Part shown: positions 50,020-60,654 of the stretch, piece after piece
Position numbering within the stretch: the stretch's first letter is position 1
How the letters are laid out: each line of letters starts with the position of its first letter
DNA from: Epiperipatus broadwayi
Lineage: Eukaryota; Onychophora; Udeonychophora; Euonychophora; Peripatidae
Reading direction: 5' to 3'
NCBI GenBank assembly: GCA_028023455.1
Contig: JAQFVV010000153.1
Location: 124,001 to 188,000, forward strand
DNA: 64,000 bases
Made by a program: the position numbers and the translations under genes
Notes under the pieces: generated by a model
The model's input: the letters and a program-made list of their open reading frames with translations, nothing else
The model's database searches: none
Told to the model about the DNA's origin: nothing

Positions 50020-50085
50020 ATGGAGTGGGTTGCTGTGGAAAGCATGAAATTCTGAGTTCAAATCCCTTCTAATTACATTGTTCAC
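50020..50085 (+). repeat. tRNA-derived SINE-like relic
   Basis: TGGAGTGGGTTGCTGTGG could be a degraded A-box region. AGTTCAAATCC (50055-50065) is a good B box. ACATTGTTCACTATAGACAATGT immediately downstream is a small hairpin. Confidence 0.45.
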
Positions 50086-50814
50086 TATAGACAATGTAAT
50101 TCAGACGAAGTTTATTAAAGTAATCAAAAGGAAAGACAATTCTTAGATATGAAGAAATAATGATATTAAAGAAGAAAACAAGACTGTGAACAAAAAAAGA
50201 TATATGATCTTTATGGGGGAAATGAACTATTTAAAGTTTATAAGTAAGAAAGATTAATCTCAATGTATTACAAGAAATTTCTATCGAAGATGAATGCTGT
50301 TGCAAACAGAGCTGGCTCAATCTATTTGCACCCCAAGCAAACTTCTGTTACAATTAGTTGTTAAGATACTTTTTCATATACATATTCCGTTAGAATTCCA
50401 ATACGTTAAAAAAAAAATCTTTGGAATTATACATTTTGACTTATTACAGAATTTTAATTTTTAAAATCATTTTACTATTCCATTTTTAAGCCCCAAATAA
50501 ATCTAATTAACAAAACTGAGTTAAAAACCTCGAAATATGTTTAATACAAATTATGTACGAGTATTAACATACGTACAATGGGAAGTTTTATATACAACGT
50601 AAAATACAATGGTTATTATGACTAGTGTCTGAAGGCAGATACAATGATTCAATTTTAAAGTATAATTTATATCATTTTAAAATTAAAATAATGAACAACT
50701 AACAAAAATATTGTTTTACCAAATTTTTCTCATAGTATTTTTGCGTTTATATTTTAGGGCATATATATTATACAGCTTTTTTTTTTTTTTTTTAGAACGT
50801 TATATATATATTTA

Positions 50815-50910
50815 TGTGTCATAGCATCGGCCGGGACGCGAACCCGCAACCCGGGCAACTGCCTGCAAGTGCAAGGCAGTCGCACTGACCTCTCGACCAC
50901 CAATGCAAGA
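50815..50910 (-). repeat. tRNA-derived SINE family A, complete copy
   Basis: The minus-strand tRNA-like head at 50824-50906 runs from GCATTGG to CCGATGC, again pairing as an acceptor stem. The A box TGGTCGAGAGG is intact, and the B box GGTTCGCGTCC with flanking GCGGG/CCCGG is the best preserved of the set. The anticodon-arm region is a longer hairpin, ACTGCC/GGCAGT, with a TTGCACTTGCA interior. It is followed by TATGACACATA; the tail is replaced by TA-rich DNA. Confidence 0.85.
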
Positions 50911-51225
50911 CACGTTATATTTTTTGTTGTCAAAAATTACAGAATAACGAGCAAAATAACATGGTTCTAATAGTATAAATAATCAATTTCATGTTTTTAA
51001 TGTTTATGATAATGTGTTAATTCTACTCAACAATAGTTTAGTTGAGGGCTATTAAAATAAAAGAAGTTTCTTATTGCCCGAATCTATTTCATGAAAAAAA
51101 TCAGAGCATATGAAAATTATCGTAAAAATAATTTTAAAACTCTATTCAGAAAAATATTTTTAAATGTTTGTAAATCAAATATTGTAATGAGTAAAATTTG
51201 TTAACGCTTTATCTTCGCGAATATA

Positions 51226-51735
51226 ATACATACAAATACAAAAACAGTATTATTAAGAGCAAAGCTTTATTAAGGGTAAAAATACTGCATAACATGCTTG
51301 CAATAGATAATTGCTATAGACCTAGCAATGTTTGTAATAGAAGTAAGGGAATAAAACCCTGTTTAAAAGTTAACAAATTAGCATATTATTTTCATAATGC
51401 ATTAATTACTTAGAGCAAGCCAATTTTTAGAAAGGGCAATGCAAAATTCTTTCCTATTGATAGCATAATTGTCCTTGGAAATGTGCCAAGCCTCCTTGAC
51501 CTTTCGCTTGCTCATTGCATTCTGAGCTAATGACGTTGAAACATGTTGGCTCAAATCGATGGCCAGAATTAATAAAATACTCAAAAAAAAAAGAAAATTT
51601 AGTGTCTGAATGTGTTTTTGTCCGATTATACATGTATTTATGCTGAGCCAATTGGGTAGAAAGGTTGACCCAAGTATCAATGTAGTAACCAGATGGGTAG
51701 TAAGAATCTTGGCATTTGATTTTATATACAATTTG
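51226..51735 (-). mobile_element. Penelope-like element, 3' end (minus strand)
   Basis: Minus-strand translation with one frameshift gives EYFINSGHRFEPTCFNVISS and then RKVKEAWHISKDNYAINRKE, ending SKNWLALSN and a stop at 51402. The H...GHxF...E...RK+KEA.xI...INR.....L...W pattern matches the C-terminal end of GIY-YIG domains in Penelope-like elements. A conserved 3' untranslated part follows to about 51226. It is inverted relative to the copy at 52212-52518, with more than 250 bp aligned. The family assignment is an inference from a short region. Confidence 0.6.
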
Positions 51736-51947
51736 AGAATGAAGATCTGGTGGTAAATTTATCCTTTGAAATTGATTTACTGGTTACAATGGGGGGGGGT
51801 GAAGTCTAACTCAATGGGTAGGAACCATAATTTTATGAATCAAATGAATGACTTTGAGTATATAAGAAATAAATAGGCAAGATTTATCATTGATTGTTAG
51901 GGGTGGATGTCACAGTTTGAATGAGAGATGAAAACTTAAATCCAATG

Positions 51948-51975
51948 TTGCACACGTTAGATTGCACACGTTAGA
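51948..51975. repeat. Tandem duplication of 14 bp
   Basis: TTGCACACGTTAGA occurs twice in a row in the spacer between the two inverted Penelope-like ends. Confidence 0.85.
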
Positions 51976-52211
51976 TATGTATGTATCAATATTATTTTTT
52001 ACAATCAGACTCTCATTTACACAGATAAAAAATTTCTAAATAAGAATGCCTTAAGTCCTGTAAGTTTGTGTGCTGTTGGTGTAATAGATTTTAGATGTAT
52101 GAAACTGCATATGTGGAGAGGTTTGATGAGAATTTTGTAGTTGAATGAAATTGTGTCTCATTGAATATACAGATTGAGAAATTTAATGCCACACATTTCA
52201 AGGTTGTTTTC

Positions 52212-52518
52212 TTGGTATGCACTGATGCCAAGTGAAAGGTCAAGGAGGCTTGGAACATTTCCAAGGACAATTATACCATCAGTAGAAAATAATATTGTAT
52301 TCTTCTTTCTAAAAAGTGGCTTGCTCTAACTAATTAATGCACTCTGAAAATAATATTCTAATTTGTTAGCCTTTAAACATGGTTTTATTTTTTTACCTCT
52401 ATTACAAGCATTGCTATATCTATGACAATTATCTGCTATAAGCATGATAAACACTACAGTATTTTTTATTGTTAGTAAAGCTTTGTTCTTAATACAGTTT
52501 GGGTATTTATATGTATAT
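52212..52518 (+). mobile_element. Penelope-like element, 3' end (plus strand)
   Basis: The reverse complement matches 51226-51528. Plus-strand translation gives VKEAWNISKDNYTISRK, a stop, then YCILLSKKWLALTN and a stop near 52334, followed by the shared 3' untranslated segment to about 52518. With the minus-strand copy it makes an inverted pair whose 3' ends point outward, separated by about 0.5-0.7 kb. Confidence 0.6.
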
Positions 52519-52821
52519 AAATCAAATATTATGATTACTTTTGAAGAAAATTGAAAATAGGATTGGCATTGTGCTTTATAAATAATAGTAGATGTGTGTG
52601 TTTATAATTATGTTTTTTTCTATTTTGAGAATATTCTAATATCAGCCTTTATAATGTTTTCCAATCAGTTGCTTGTTTTGTGGTGTCTAGAACTTATTTA
52701 CCTGTTTCTGCTGACTAAGAGCCTTCTTTTTCTGTCTTCTCACTGTTATTCAGACATACTTTTTTCCATAAAATTGTATAATGATAAATATTTAAAATTC
52801 ACATTATCCTGATTCTAGCCT

Positions 52822-52875
52822 TGCAAGGGAATAGTTAGCATTGTTACCTGTCATGCAACTAAAGTTCAAAACCAA
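52822..52875 (+). repeat. Degenerate tRNA-derived SINE relic
   Basis: AATAGTTAGCATTGTTACC resembles an A-box region and AGTTCAAAACC (52863-52873) a B box. It has the same B box as the relic at 12426-12485. Confidence 0.45.
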
Positions 52876-53379
52876 AGAAAGTTTATTTAATTTTTAAATA
52901 GGTTATATTTGTTTATCCAACTAACTATTGGTGAATAGCTATCTAGTTATTATTAGCTGGGAGTTAGGTAGTCAGAGTTAATCAGATCAATATTAATATT
53001 TTTTTTTAAAAAACATATACACAAAGTGTAATGTTGTGCAATTCATAACTCCTATGATGCATTAAGATGTTTACCTGCCAGTTCTTACATGTTGAGATCC
53101 CATTAGATAAAATCTAAAACTCTTAATATTTATTCAAGATCATTTTGACACATCATGGATACAAAAAGTATTTCTAATTTGGCAATAGTATCAATAATAA
53201 TAATAAAAAATTAACTGTATTTGTTATAATAAATAACTATAACAAAATTTAAAATCTGCATTTTTATTAAATTAATGATTTTAAATATTTTTATTTGTTA
53301 ATACAATGTTTTTTTTTTTTTGGTTTTTTTTTTTTTTAATGTTTTTATTTAACTTAAGACTTCCATTTATTTGACTTGA

Positions 53380-53660
53380 AACTTATAACTGATTTTTAAC
53401 ATACTTCTACTGAACGGATTCTCTTCAAATTTTGAACACATGTTCAGTTTTTATACAATGTAATATAACAGTGCAATATTTTATAGTTGTTCTGCCTAAT
53501 AGTGTTGGCAGACTATTTCAAATCACATTCAAATTGGTTCAATAAGTTTTGAATCGTGTGCAATAGACATTGTGATATTTTTGAACAGATAATTTCATTT
53601 AATTTGAGGAAGAATTTTAGCAGCATTTATACTTAATTAAAAATGGAAAAGAAAAAAGAA
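53380..53660 (+). repeat. Diverged direct repeat upstream of the L1-like LINE
   Basis: GCAATATTTTATAGTTGTTCTG, CTAATAGTGTTGG, CAATAGACATTGTGATATTTTT and TTTCATTTAATTTGAGG recur in the same order at 60135-60280. ACTTCTACTGAAC near 53405 recurs near 60507. Divergence is roughly a quarter of positions by eye. It may be the 5' region of the LINE that follows or an unrelated repeat unit. Confidence 0.6.
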
Positions 53661-53665
53661 ATATG

Positions 53666-53680
53666 CCCGCTAGAGGGCAC
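53666..53680 (+). promoter_or_regulatory. CTCF-like motif
   Basis: CCGCTAGAGGGCAC (53667-53680) matches the animal CTCF core consensus CCASYAGRKGGCRS at 13 of 14 positions. It lies at the 5' end of the LINE. No binding data; motif match only. Confidence 0.35.
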
Positions 53681-53741
53681 ACTCCTGATCAGATCACTGC
53701 ATTTCTAGTGCTAACTTTAGTAAAAAATTTACCTAACACAA

Positions 53742-55334
53742 ATGTTTTTTTCACTCAACTTAAGGATGATGGCTTTTTTCAATATAGAAGAGAGATTCAG
53801 CAGTGGTTTCAATTGCCTTATGGATTGTACTGAACAAGAACAAGCAGCCATTTGCATGACCATGCAATCTCTTAATTTCCAAATTGAGCATGGAAAGACA
53901 ACATCCAAGGCTAATTTTAAGAATGAAAACAATGAGATAAATAAAAAGTAACCTTCTAAGAACTTTACCCCAATTTTTACAAAGAAATAGAAAAAACTGA
54001 AAAAACAAAGAGGATTGTTTTAATGGAGGAATTTCCACCATTTCAACCAAGTAATCTTAAAAAAGCTTGCAACCATACATCTGTGAAAGTCAATTATATC
54101 AATGAGAACAAAGTTATTAATAACAAGTCACCTTATATGGACCCTACCCATGATTTACAAGATGATACAAACAAGTTTGAAGAAATGAAAGAGATCGTTC
54201 TACTGGAGGAATTTCCTGAAATGGAAGAAAATAATGGTAAAAATTCTAATAACATTTTTAATAATATTAAGAAAAAAATTTCAATTAATGCGAAAATTGA
54301 AAATAATGGTTCTGATGAAGGGACCCTGTGATTTTTTGCCCTCATTTCTTTCAAACTCTACTTAGCCTTAATGTATCTAGTAAAATATCATATGTTCATG
54401 CTCCACAAGGGGAAACCAACAGGCCTAGCACAGATACAATTATGGATTTACAAAATAGAAGACATATTTAACATGTATGATGATGATATAGCATCAACTT
54501 CCCAACTTCATCCTGCAAAAAGTCAACTACCCTTTATGAGTTTGGACCAACAAGCATTAAACAATCTAGTTCACAGATTTAACACTGCAATTCCACCACA
54601 ACTCCAAAGACCCTTCCATAATTATAGTAGGTGAAAAACATTGAAACTAGCAGTGATAAACCTGAACTGTGAATTGTTTAATTTCTCGGTGGAAGAGTTT
54701 TACAATGAGCTTACAAAGAAAAAACTAAACACTCATGTATTTAAACTGCTAAATCATCCAAATAGTAAATACTTAATTGTGGAATTTCATGAATTATCTC
54801 AAAAGCAAATCTTTCAGAATTTAATCAAACTTATAAGTAACAGTTTTACGCTTGATCGATATAAATAAACCAACAACACTTAGCCACCAAATTCACAACT
54901 GCTACATTAAATTTAATGAGGTAGATCTTAAGCAGCTGCCCAAGCCATATGGGAGTGTTGAAGTTTTGGTGCCTACTGGAAAGAAGAGCAGAAACACCAG
55001 TCCTGATAAATACAGCAATGTTTACCATCACCCTGAATAAAAAGATATATCCAGCTGCCATCCCCACAATGCACTTTGCAGAATCTGCCCTGCTAATAAT
55101 ATCTTTTTGAAGCATTCTGCCACAGTGTTTCTACTGAAAATTGAAGACACATCTGGTAAAAGACTGTACATACAGAATGTGTCAATTTTACAACATGAAA
55201 AAGACAAGGCCACACAATTGCAGCCTGATAAATGCTCAAAGCAGCACAACTGTTCTCCCATAAATAAATCTTCAAAAAATAATCTTATCAGTCCCATATC
55301 ACTTAAACCTCCTGAACCTACTAATAATGAATAA
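53742..55334 (+). pseudogene. ORF1 remnant of the L1-like LINE
   Basis: Pieces in shifting frames are LMDCTEQEQAAICMTMQSLN (53742-53951), MEEFPPFQPSNLKK onward (54023-54331, acidic and Asn-rich), and LAVINLNCELFNFSVEEFYN with HPNSKYLIVEFHELS (54641-54868), which resembles an RNA-binding beta-alpha-beta region. KPYGSVEVLVPTGKKSRNTS (54930-54990) follows. KRQGHTIAA at about 55200 is probably a degraded CCHC zinc knuckle. ORF1 products bind LINE RNA. At least four frame changes are present. Confidence 0.6.
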
Positions 55335-55904
55335 TGTCCAGTGGCCAGTGATTTATCACATTCCTTGAGAAGCCTCAGTCCATTCCCCCCGATCTGACTC
55401 TACTACCACAGAAACCCTACCTACACCTTAAAAAAAGTAAAAGTAAATGAAGGAGATCTAATCAAGACAGCAGCAATTCTTGGAATGATTAGCATATGCA
55501 GAAGTTGGAAGGGTTGAACAAAAGTGCATCCAATAAAGAATATCCCAGAGGGAATAAGAAAGAAAAAAATGAAGCCAGACTTGCAAACTGATAAGAATCC
55601 AGATCCAGGTACACCTCCAATAAACCTCTGTGTAGTTGTAGTCCCTGAAATAAATATGAAGGAAGCAGTCACATCAAAGTAGCATCAACCTGAAAAAGTT
55701 GAGTCTACTGAAAAGCATCACAACATTGGTGCTAGTTGCAAGATTGATGGCAAGGTGGCCAAGGTTCATGGCAAGCCAGCAAAAAAAATGAATTGTTGGT
55801 TCCTCTGCCCTCTGATCCCCAATTGCCTCCATACTTACTCACTTAATCTAGAAGTAATTTGTTGATTGTTCTTTACTTTTATCACATGAAGTTAAAGATA
55901 CAGG

Positions 55905-56700
55905 CTTTAACATGTGTGGCTTAAATTCAATCAAAAGAATTGAGGCTGTTTCAAATTGGATAAATCAATCCTTTCTGCACATAACATGCTTTGCTAAAAC
56001 AAAATTATATACTACTTCAAACCCAGAAATATCAATTAAATTCAGCAAACTAGGCTCATTTCATCATTCCATTTTGATGCACCCTTCTGCCAGAGTAGCC
56101 TCATAACTCCCTATTTCATCATTCCATTTTGATTCACCCTTCTGCCAGAGTAGCCTCATAACTCCCTATTCAAATTGTATAGAATAAATTTTATGCATCA
56201 ATTTCTCATAATTGCAACCTTATCTCATCATTTTTTAAAACTAAATGACATATTTGTATATTTAAAGAGAGACATGTTGATAATTCATGCTTTAAATCAT
56301 CAAATTAATCTAATACTTGGAGCAAACCCTTACTCCACAATAATGTTAAAGGATTTCAATACTTCCTATCACCATTTTAATTCCAAATATATCCATCTGA
56401 AAAATACCCAACTAATGTGTGCACAGGGCTTCTTTTCTGGAAGATGCCTTCTCCTTTTATACTAGACAATATGCTACTCTAATTGATCTCATATACTATT
56501 CCCCTGACCTCCACTTTATAATTGCTCCTTCTCTTCAATCCATTCCATTTTCTGACCAACTTGTCCTGGTAATCAACTTATTCATAAATCTATTCCCTCA
56601 GCCCTGTGTACACATTAACTCTACCACTAGGATTCTCCTTAAAGCTTTAGGTCCAGAAGCAATAATTTCAGGGATATATATAATTCAGAAAAATACAAAT
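55905..56700 (+). pseudogene. AP-endonuclease region of LINE ORF2, degraded
   Basis: MCGLNSIKRIEAVSNWINQS (55912 on) with CFAKTKL matches the N-terminal strand and WI....ETKL block of LINE apurinic-like endonucleases; the catalytic Glu of ETKL is Ala-Lys-Thr-Lys here. ILGANPYSTIMLKDFNTSYH at about 56330 holds the GDFN motif, with G changed to K. LIDLIYYSPDLH and IPFSDQLVLV near 56490-56590 match the T.IDxV and SDH blocks, with SDH altered to SDQ. A 55-bp tandem duplication at 56060-56169 shifts the frame. Confidence 0.7.
56060..56169 (+). repeat. Tandem duplication, two 55-bp units, inside the LINE endonuclease
   Basis: TTCATCATTCCATTTTGAT, then CACCCTTCTGCCAGAGTAGC and CTCATAACTCCCTAT are repeated with a single G/T difference (unit starts 56060 and 56115). 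As 55 is not a multiple of three, it breaks the reading frame. Confidence 0.95.
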
Positions 56701-57219
56701 CTTATCACTTCACCCAGAGAAGGCAGGATTCATCTTCATAAATATTCTCAACACAATCATTTCCTTCTATACATCTAGAAACAAGGGGCCAACTTCACTT
56801 CTTCAAAAGATGGTCTCCATCAACAACACTCTAAAACATGCCTGCAGTTCCTTCTTCAATAGATATGATCATAAATCTCAAATAACAATTCAACAATTGG
56901 GAGGTCAATGCTGAATATCTATCTATCACAAAGTCCAAGATCTTTTTAAGCCAATCCTACAACTGGTCCAGAAGCTATATTAGATGAGTCCTGGGCTACA
57001 AAGATAAACTAAATATTCCATCTGCTACCAAAACAGGGAATAACCTTTTCTCTGGCAACAATATGATCAACCAAATTTTTCACTTCTTCAAAGCCAAGCT
57101 AACAAATAACTCACATCACATATCCATTGAATCAACAACAGAAAACCATACCATCTTGGAAAATGACATTAAAAGTATCCAGATCTCCATGCTATTGTCA
57201 AATTTATACTGTTTCACCT

Positions 57220-58171
57220 AGAACAATTTATTACAACTATCATTCAAGGGATGGTCAACCTCATCTCAACTAAATTGCTAGACATTGATGGTCTGTACCC
57301 CATATGGATGGTGCCTTTCCTCAAAATATTTCCATCTTCTTTTGAGAATCTTAGGCCAACCTCTATGACACCATTAATGATCAAGATTATAGAATCAATA
57401 TTTAAGGGACAAAATTGAGGATATGGTTCTCCCATTTATATTCCAGTATCAATTCACCAAAAAGGTCTTATCAACAGCTGAGGCAATTGGATTATTTTAA
57501 ATGATAGTTGACTATACCAGAACAACTAGAAAATCCAAGCCAATGGTCACCCAATTAGATATTGCTGGAGCATTTTATTCCATTTGAACCAATTGCCTCC
57601 CTCACCTACTTGACGAGTTTGATATACCATCAGGCATCTTTACTATTATTGAAAATCTCAATAATAGAAATATAGCCATCACTCTAAATGGGAGGATCTC
57701 ATCTTCTTTAAAGCCTACAAATTCCATTCTGCAGATCTCTCTGCTAAGTGCCCTGCTGCTTATAATTTATATCAATCTGTTACTAAGCAAACTTGAGCAA
57801 GACCTTCCCAGAGTATATATACCTGCCTCAATAAATTAATTCCCCATATCACTTTCATGAATGACCTGGCTATGTTACTACACACACAAAAGCTAATCCT
57901 TAAACTCCCTAAACTTATTAAGATACTGCAGATCTTTTCTTTGAAGTCAGGTTTGAATTCTAACATGGACAAATCTGTGACATGGACATTATTCTTGGGC
58001 AACACAATCATCTCCCCTTTTACCATTAAATCTCAAAAATGTTTAGGCTTGCCAATCTTTAACTCGCCTCTGGCAATGAAGAAAATCATACAGGATTCAC
58101 TTCTTCTCTCCATCAACAAGATCACCACATCATGCCAAAACATTGCTGCTGAATATCTTAGTGTTCTCTAG
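57220..58171 (+). pseudogene. Reverse transcriptase region of LINE ORF2, degraded
   Basis: GMVNLISTKLLDIDGLYPIW lies at 57249-57308, and RPTSMTPLMIKIIESI at about 57354 corresponds to RPIS.....KI.E. YCWSILFHLNQLP at about 57560 is an eroded motif A (DI..AFD). TFMNDLAMLLHTQKL (57851 on) is motif C with the first Asp replaced by Asn. FSLKSGLNSNMDKS follows, then LGLPIFNSPL (motif E-like, LG). The original enzyme would copy LINE RNA at nicked target DNA. Stops throughout show it is dead. Confidence 0.75.
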
Positions 58172-59689
58172 AATTTTCTACTTTATGCTGTTTATCAACT
58201 TCACTCAAAGGTTCAATAAGAAAATAGACTCCCTATGTTCAAGACTTTTTTCAAAGGATAAGACTGTGGCATCATCCTAAAAATCTTTCAGAAACATTCA
58301 AAATTCAATGATCTGTCCCTACACTCCTTCAACTCAATTCCATAATTCTTATAATACAATCCAAAATTGCTTCATAAATTCCCTGAAGCATTATGCTTCA
58401 TCATTGTCAACCTAACTAATACCCCTCCACCTCCCAAGAAGGGCTGGCTTTCATCCATATTAGGGTACATATCAAATTTTTTTTATACTACCTACTGAAT
58501 CAAATCCTCAAAAAATCAATTATTGGGAGGCATATCATCTTACTAATAATGATACACCTCCATGTCCTTTCCTCCTAACCTTCTCCAATTTATTCCATAA
58601 TCAAAAAATTCAAGTGCTGGAATTTGGAACTGAAATATTTGGACTTTCAATAAAAATAAATTTAAACGCTCTCCCTATATGCCATTTCCTGGTCACTCAT
58701 AGGAGTTTCTTTTACTTGGACCTGTCATAAATATGATGACACCATGGTACTCATTTTTAGCATCTGCTCCATGCTGCATGGTTACAGGGATCTTATAGCC
58801 TCCATACATACAATTAAAAAGCCATTACTCACTACCCTCATTACCAGTATTGCCAATGGTAAGTTTTCTGCTATTAGGAGCTCAACCTTTTTGCTTTTCA
58901 CTTATTGGACAATCAGATGTATGATGATCTACAATTCCATCAGCAACAACACACATCAAATACTCATGTCTAAGCTTAGGATAATATGGGAGAGAGGCAA
59001 GAGATTAGCACGATCATTCATCTACAAAATTAGATGGCTCGATATCTATGGATGATTAAAGTATCTGAAGTGTGTATTATACATGTTGCTGCCCTGACAA
59101 GAGGGATGGTCATTCAACCTTCATCCTAACTTTGTAATTAACTTTGTTTCTTTCATCATATTATCAATGTAATTTTCTTTATCTGTATAATAAAGCATTT
59201 AACCTTTTAACTGCTAATTATATTATTGGTTATATGAGGTAAAAATCAAATCTTTTAATTGGCCAACTCACAAACTGAAGACAAAGCCTATTGTTAAAAC
59301 ATATTCGCCTATAATATTAAATTCAACTCAGATACATTTATAAAAAGTCTATTACTAATTTTTCAGGTTATGAAGAGAACAAAAGTTCTTTCAAAAATAA
59401 ATTGCTATTTATTTATTCTAAAATATTCAATTTCGGCAACATAAAAGCTATAATATAAACAAAAAGGTCGACTTTTACATTATAGAAAAGTAAATATTTC
59501 TTTTTACTAAATCTTCAATATTTTTACTAAAATCTTCAATATTTTTCGAAAATAATTTTGTTTTTTTATTATTCTCTCTGAAAATAATTTGTAATTTCCA
59601 TAAATATAATTTTATAATAATTAAATCATGTTCAAAATGAAAATCTCAGCGTTTTTCTTTATTTTCTTTGATCAGGCAGTTTCTTTGTT

Positions 59690-59945
59690 CTTTCCAGCCA
59701 ATCAGAATGTCTTTTTCGGCTGAGAGCATGCTAAGAACCAATCACAAGTAATGTTCTTTCTTTGTTTAGGTTTAAATGCATTTTGTTTTGTTTTTTTACT
59801 TGTAAAATAATTCGGAAGAGGGCACCATTTACAGAACTTTTAAAAATCTATTCAATACCTGTAAAATGAATATTTTAGCATAAGAACTGGCAGAGTTAGA
59901 GTGACGTCAGATGTCGACGAGGAGCCTCGTAAGAGGCGGGAAAAA
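59690..59945 (+). promoter_or_regulatory. Promoter-like island: two CCAAT boxes, CRE, E2F-like site
   Basis: AGCCAATCAG (59696-59705) and AACCAATCAC (59736-59745) are near-perfect NF-Y sites 40 bp apart. TGACGTCA (59902-59909) is a palindromic CRE. GGCGGGAAA (59935-59943) fits an E2F site. Several CpGs cluster between 59900 and 59940 in otherwise CpG-poor DNA. No coding sequence follows downstream on the plus strand, so it may be an alternative promoter, the 5' end of a truncated element, or chance clustering in an old repeat. Confidence 0.45.
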
Positions 59946-60550
59946 GGGTTAAGAGAGAGAAAAAAAGAAATGAAGAATGAAATCTTAATTTTCCTTTAGT
60001 TTGTTCATGTTCAATTTGCTCTTGTAAATTACTGTATTAATAAAACAAAAATCTTATAATTGACTTATAATTTAGATTTCCTGTTTATGAGAAAAAATTA
60101 TTTTGGAAAATTGAAGTGATGCAATATAAAAATGCAATATGCAATATTTTAATGTTGTCCAATCTAATAGTGTTGGTAGGTCATATTTCAAACTGCCTTT
60201 AAACCAGTTTTATAAGTTTTGAGTCATGCACAATAGATACTATATTTTTTAAGCAAATACTTTCATTTAATTTGAGGGGAAAAATTAATGATCTTCATAG
60301 TTAATTAAAATAGAAAAAAATGGAATTGGAGGCTGAAATCTTCATTCTCCTTTGCATTGTTATGTAAAATATACTTTTTAAACTGCTGCCTTTATAAAAG
60401 CAAAAATATTATAACCAATTTTAAACAATTGTATGTATTACACATATTTTAACTTACCCCTTCAGTTTGATGGTTTAAGTCAAATCTTGCAAGCAATTTT
60501 AAATTACTTCTACTGAACATATCTTCAAATTGTGTACACATATTTTTGAA
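59946..60550 (+). repeat. Diverged tandem-like repeats related to 53.4-53.66 kb
   Basis: GAATGAAATCTTAATTTTCC (about 59978) and CTGAAATCTTCATTCTCC (about 60334) begin two related stretches about 350 bp apart. Between them lies the copy of 53460-53650 (60125-60310). TACTTCTACTGAACATATC at about 60506 matches 53404. The arrangement suggests a unit of about 350-400 bp in partial tandem. Confidence 0.5.
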
Positions 60551-60654
60551 ACACAACACCCAAACAGCAAAAGATAAAAAAATAATATTTTTTAAGAATG
60601 TTTGTATTTAATTTGAGGATTGATGCTCTAAAAAGAATAAAAAAAATTTTTTTT

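Larger units (their letters stand above)
53742..59210 (+). mobile_element. Nearly full-length, mutated L1/Tx1-like LINE
   Basis: The order is ORF1-like region (53742-55334), AP-endonuclease region (about 55900-56700), reverse transcriptase (about 57200-58200) and C-terminal part to about 59055. A short 3' untranslated end with AATAAAGC follows near 59190. ORF2 cannot be read for more than about 120 codons without a stop or frameshift. FSLKSGLNSNMDKS after motif C is typical of the L1/Tx1 group. Length of about 5.5 kb fits a full-length element of this group. No target-site duplication was identified. The element is richer in C than flanking DNA on the coding strand, with many CCT/CAT codons. 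Confidence 0.8.
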
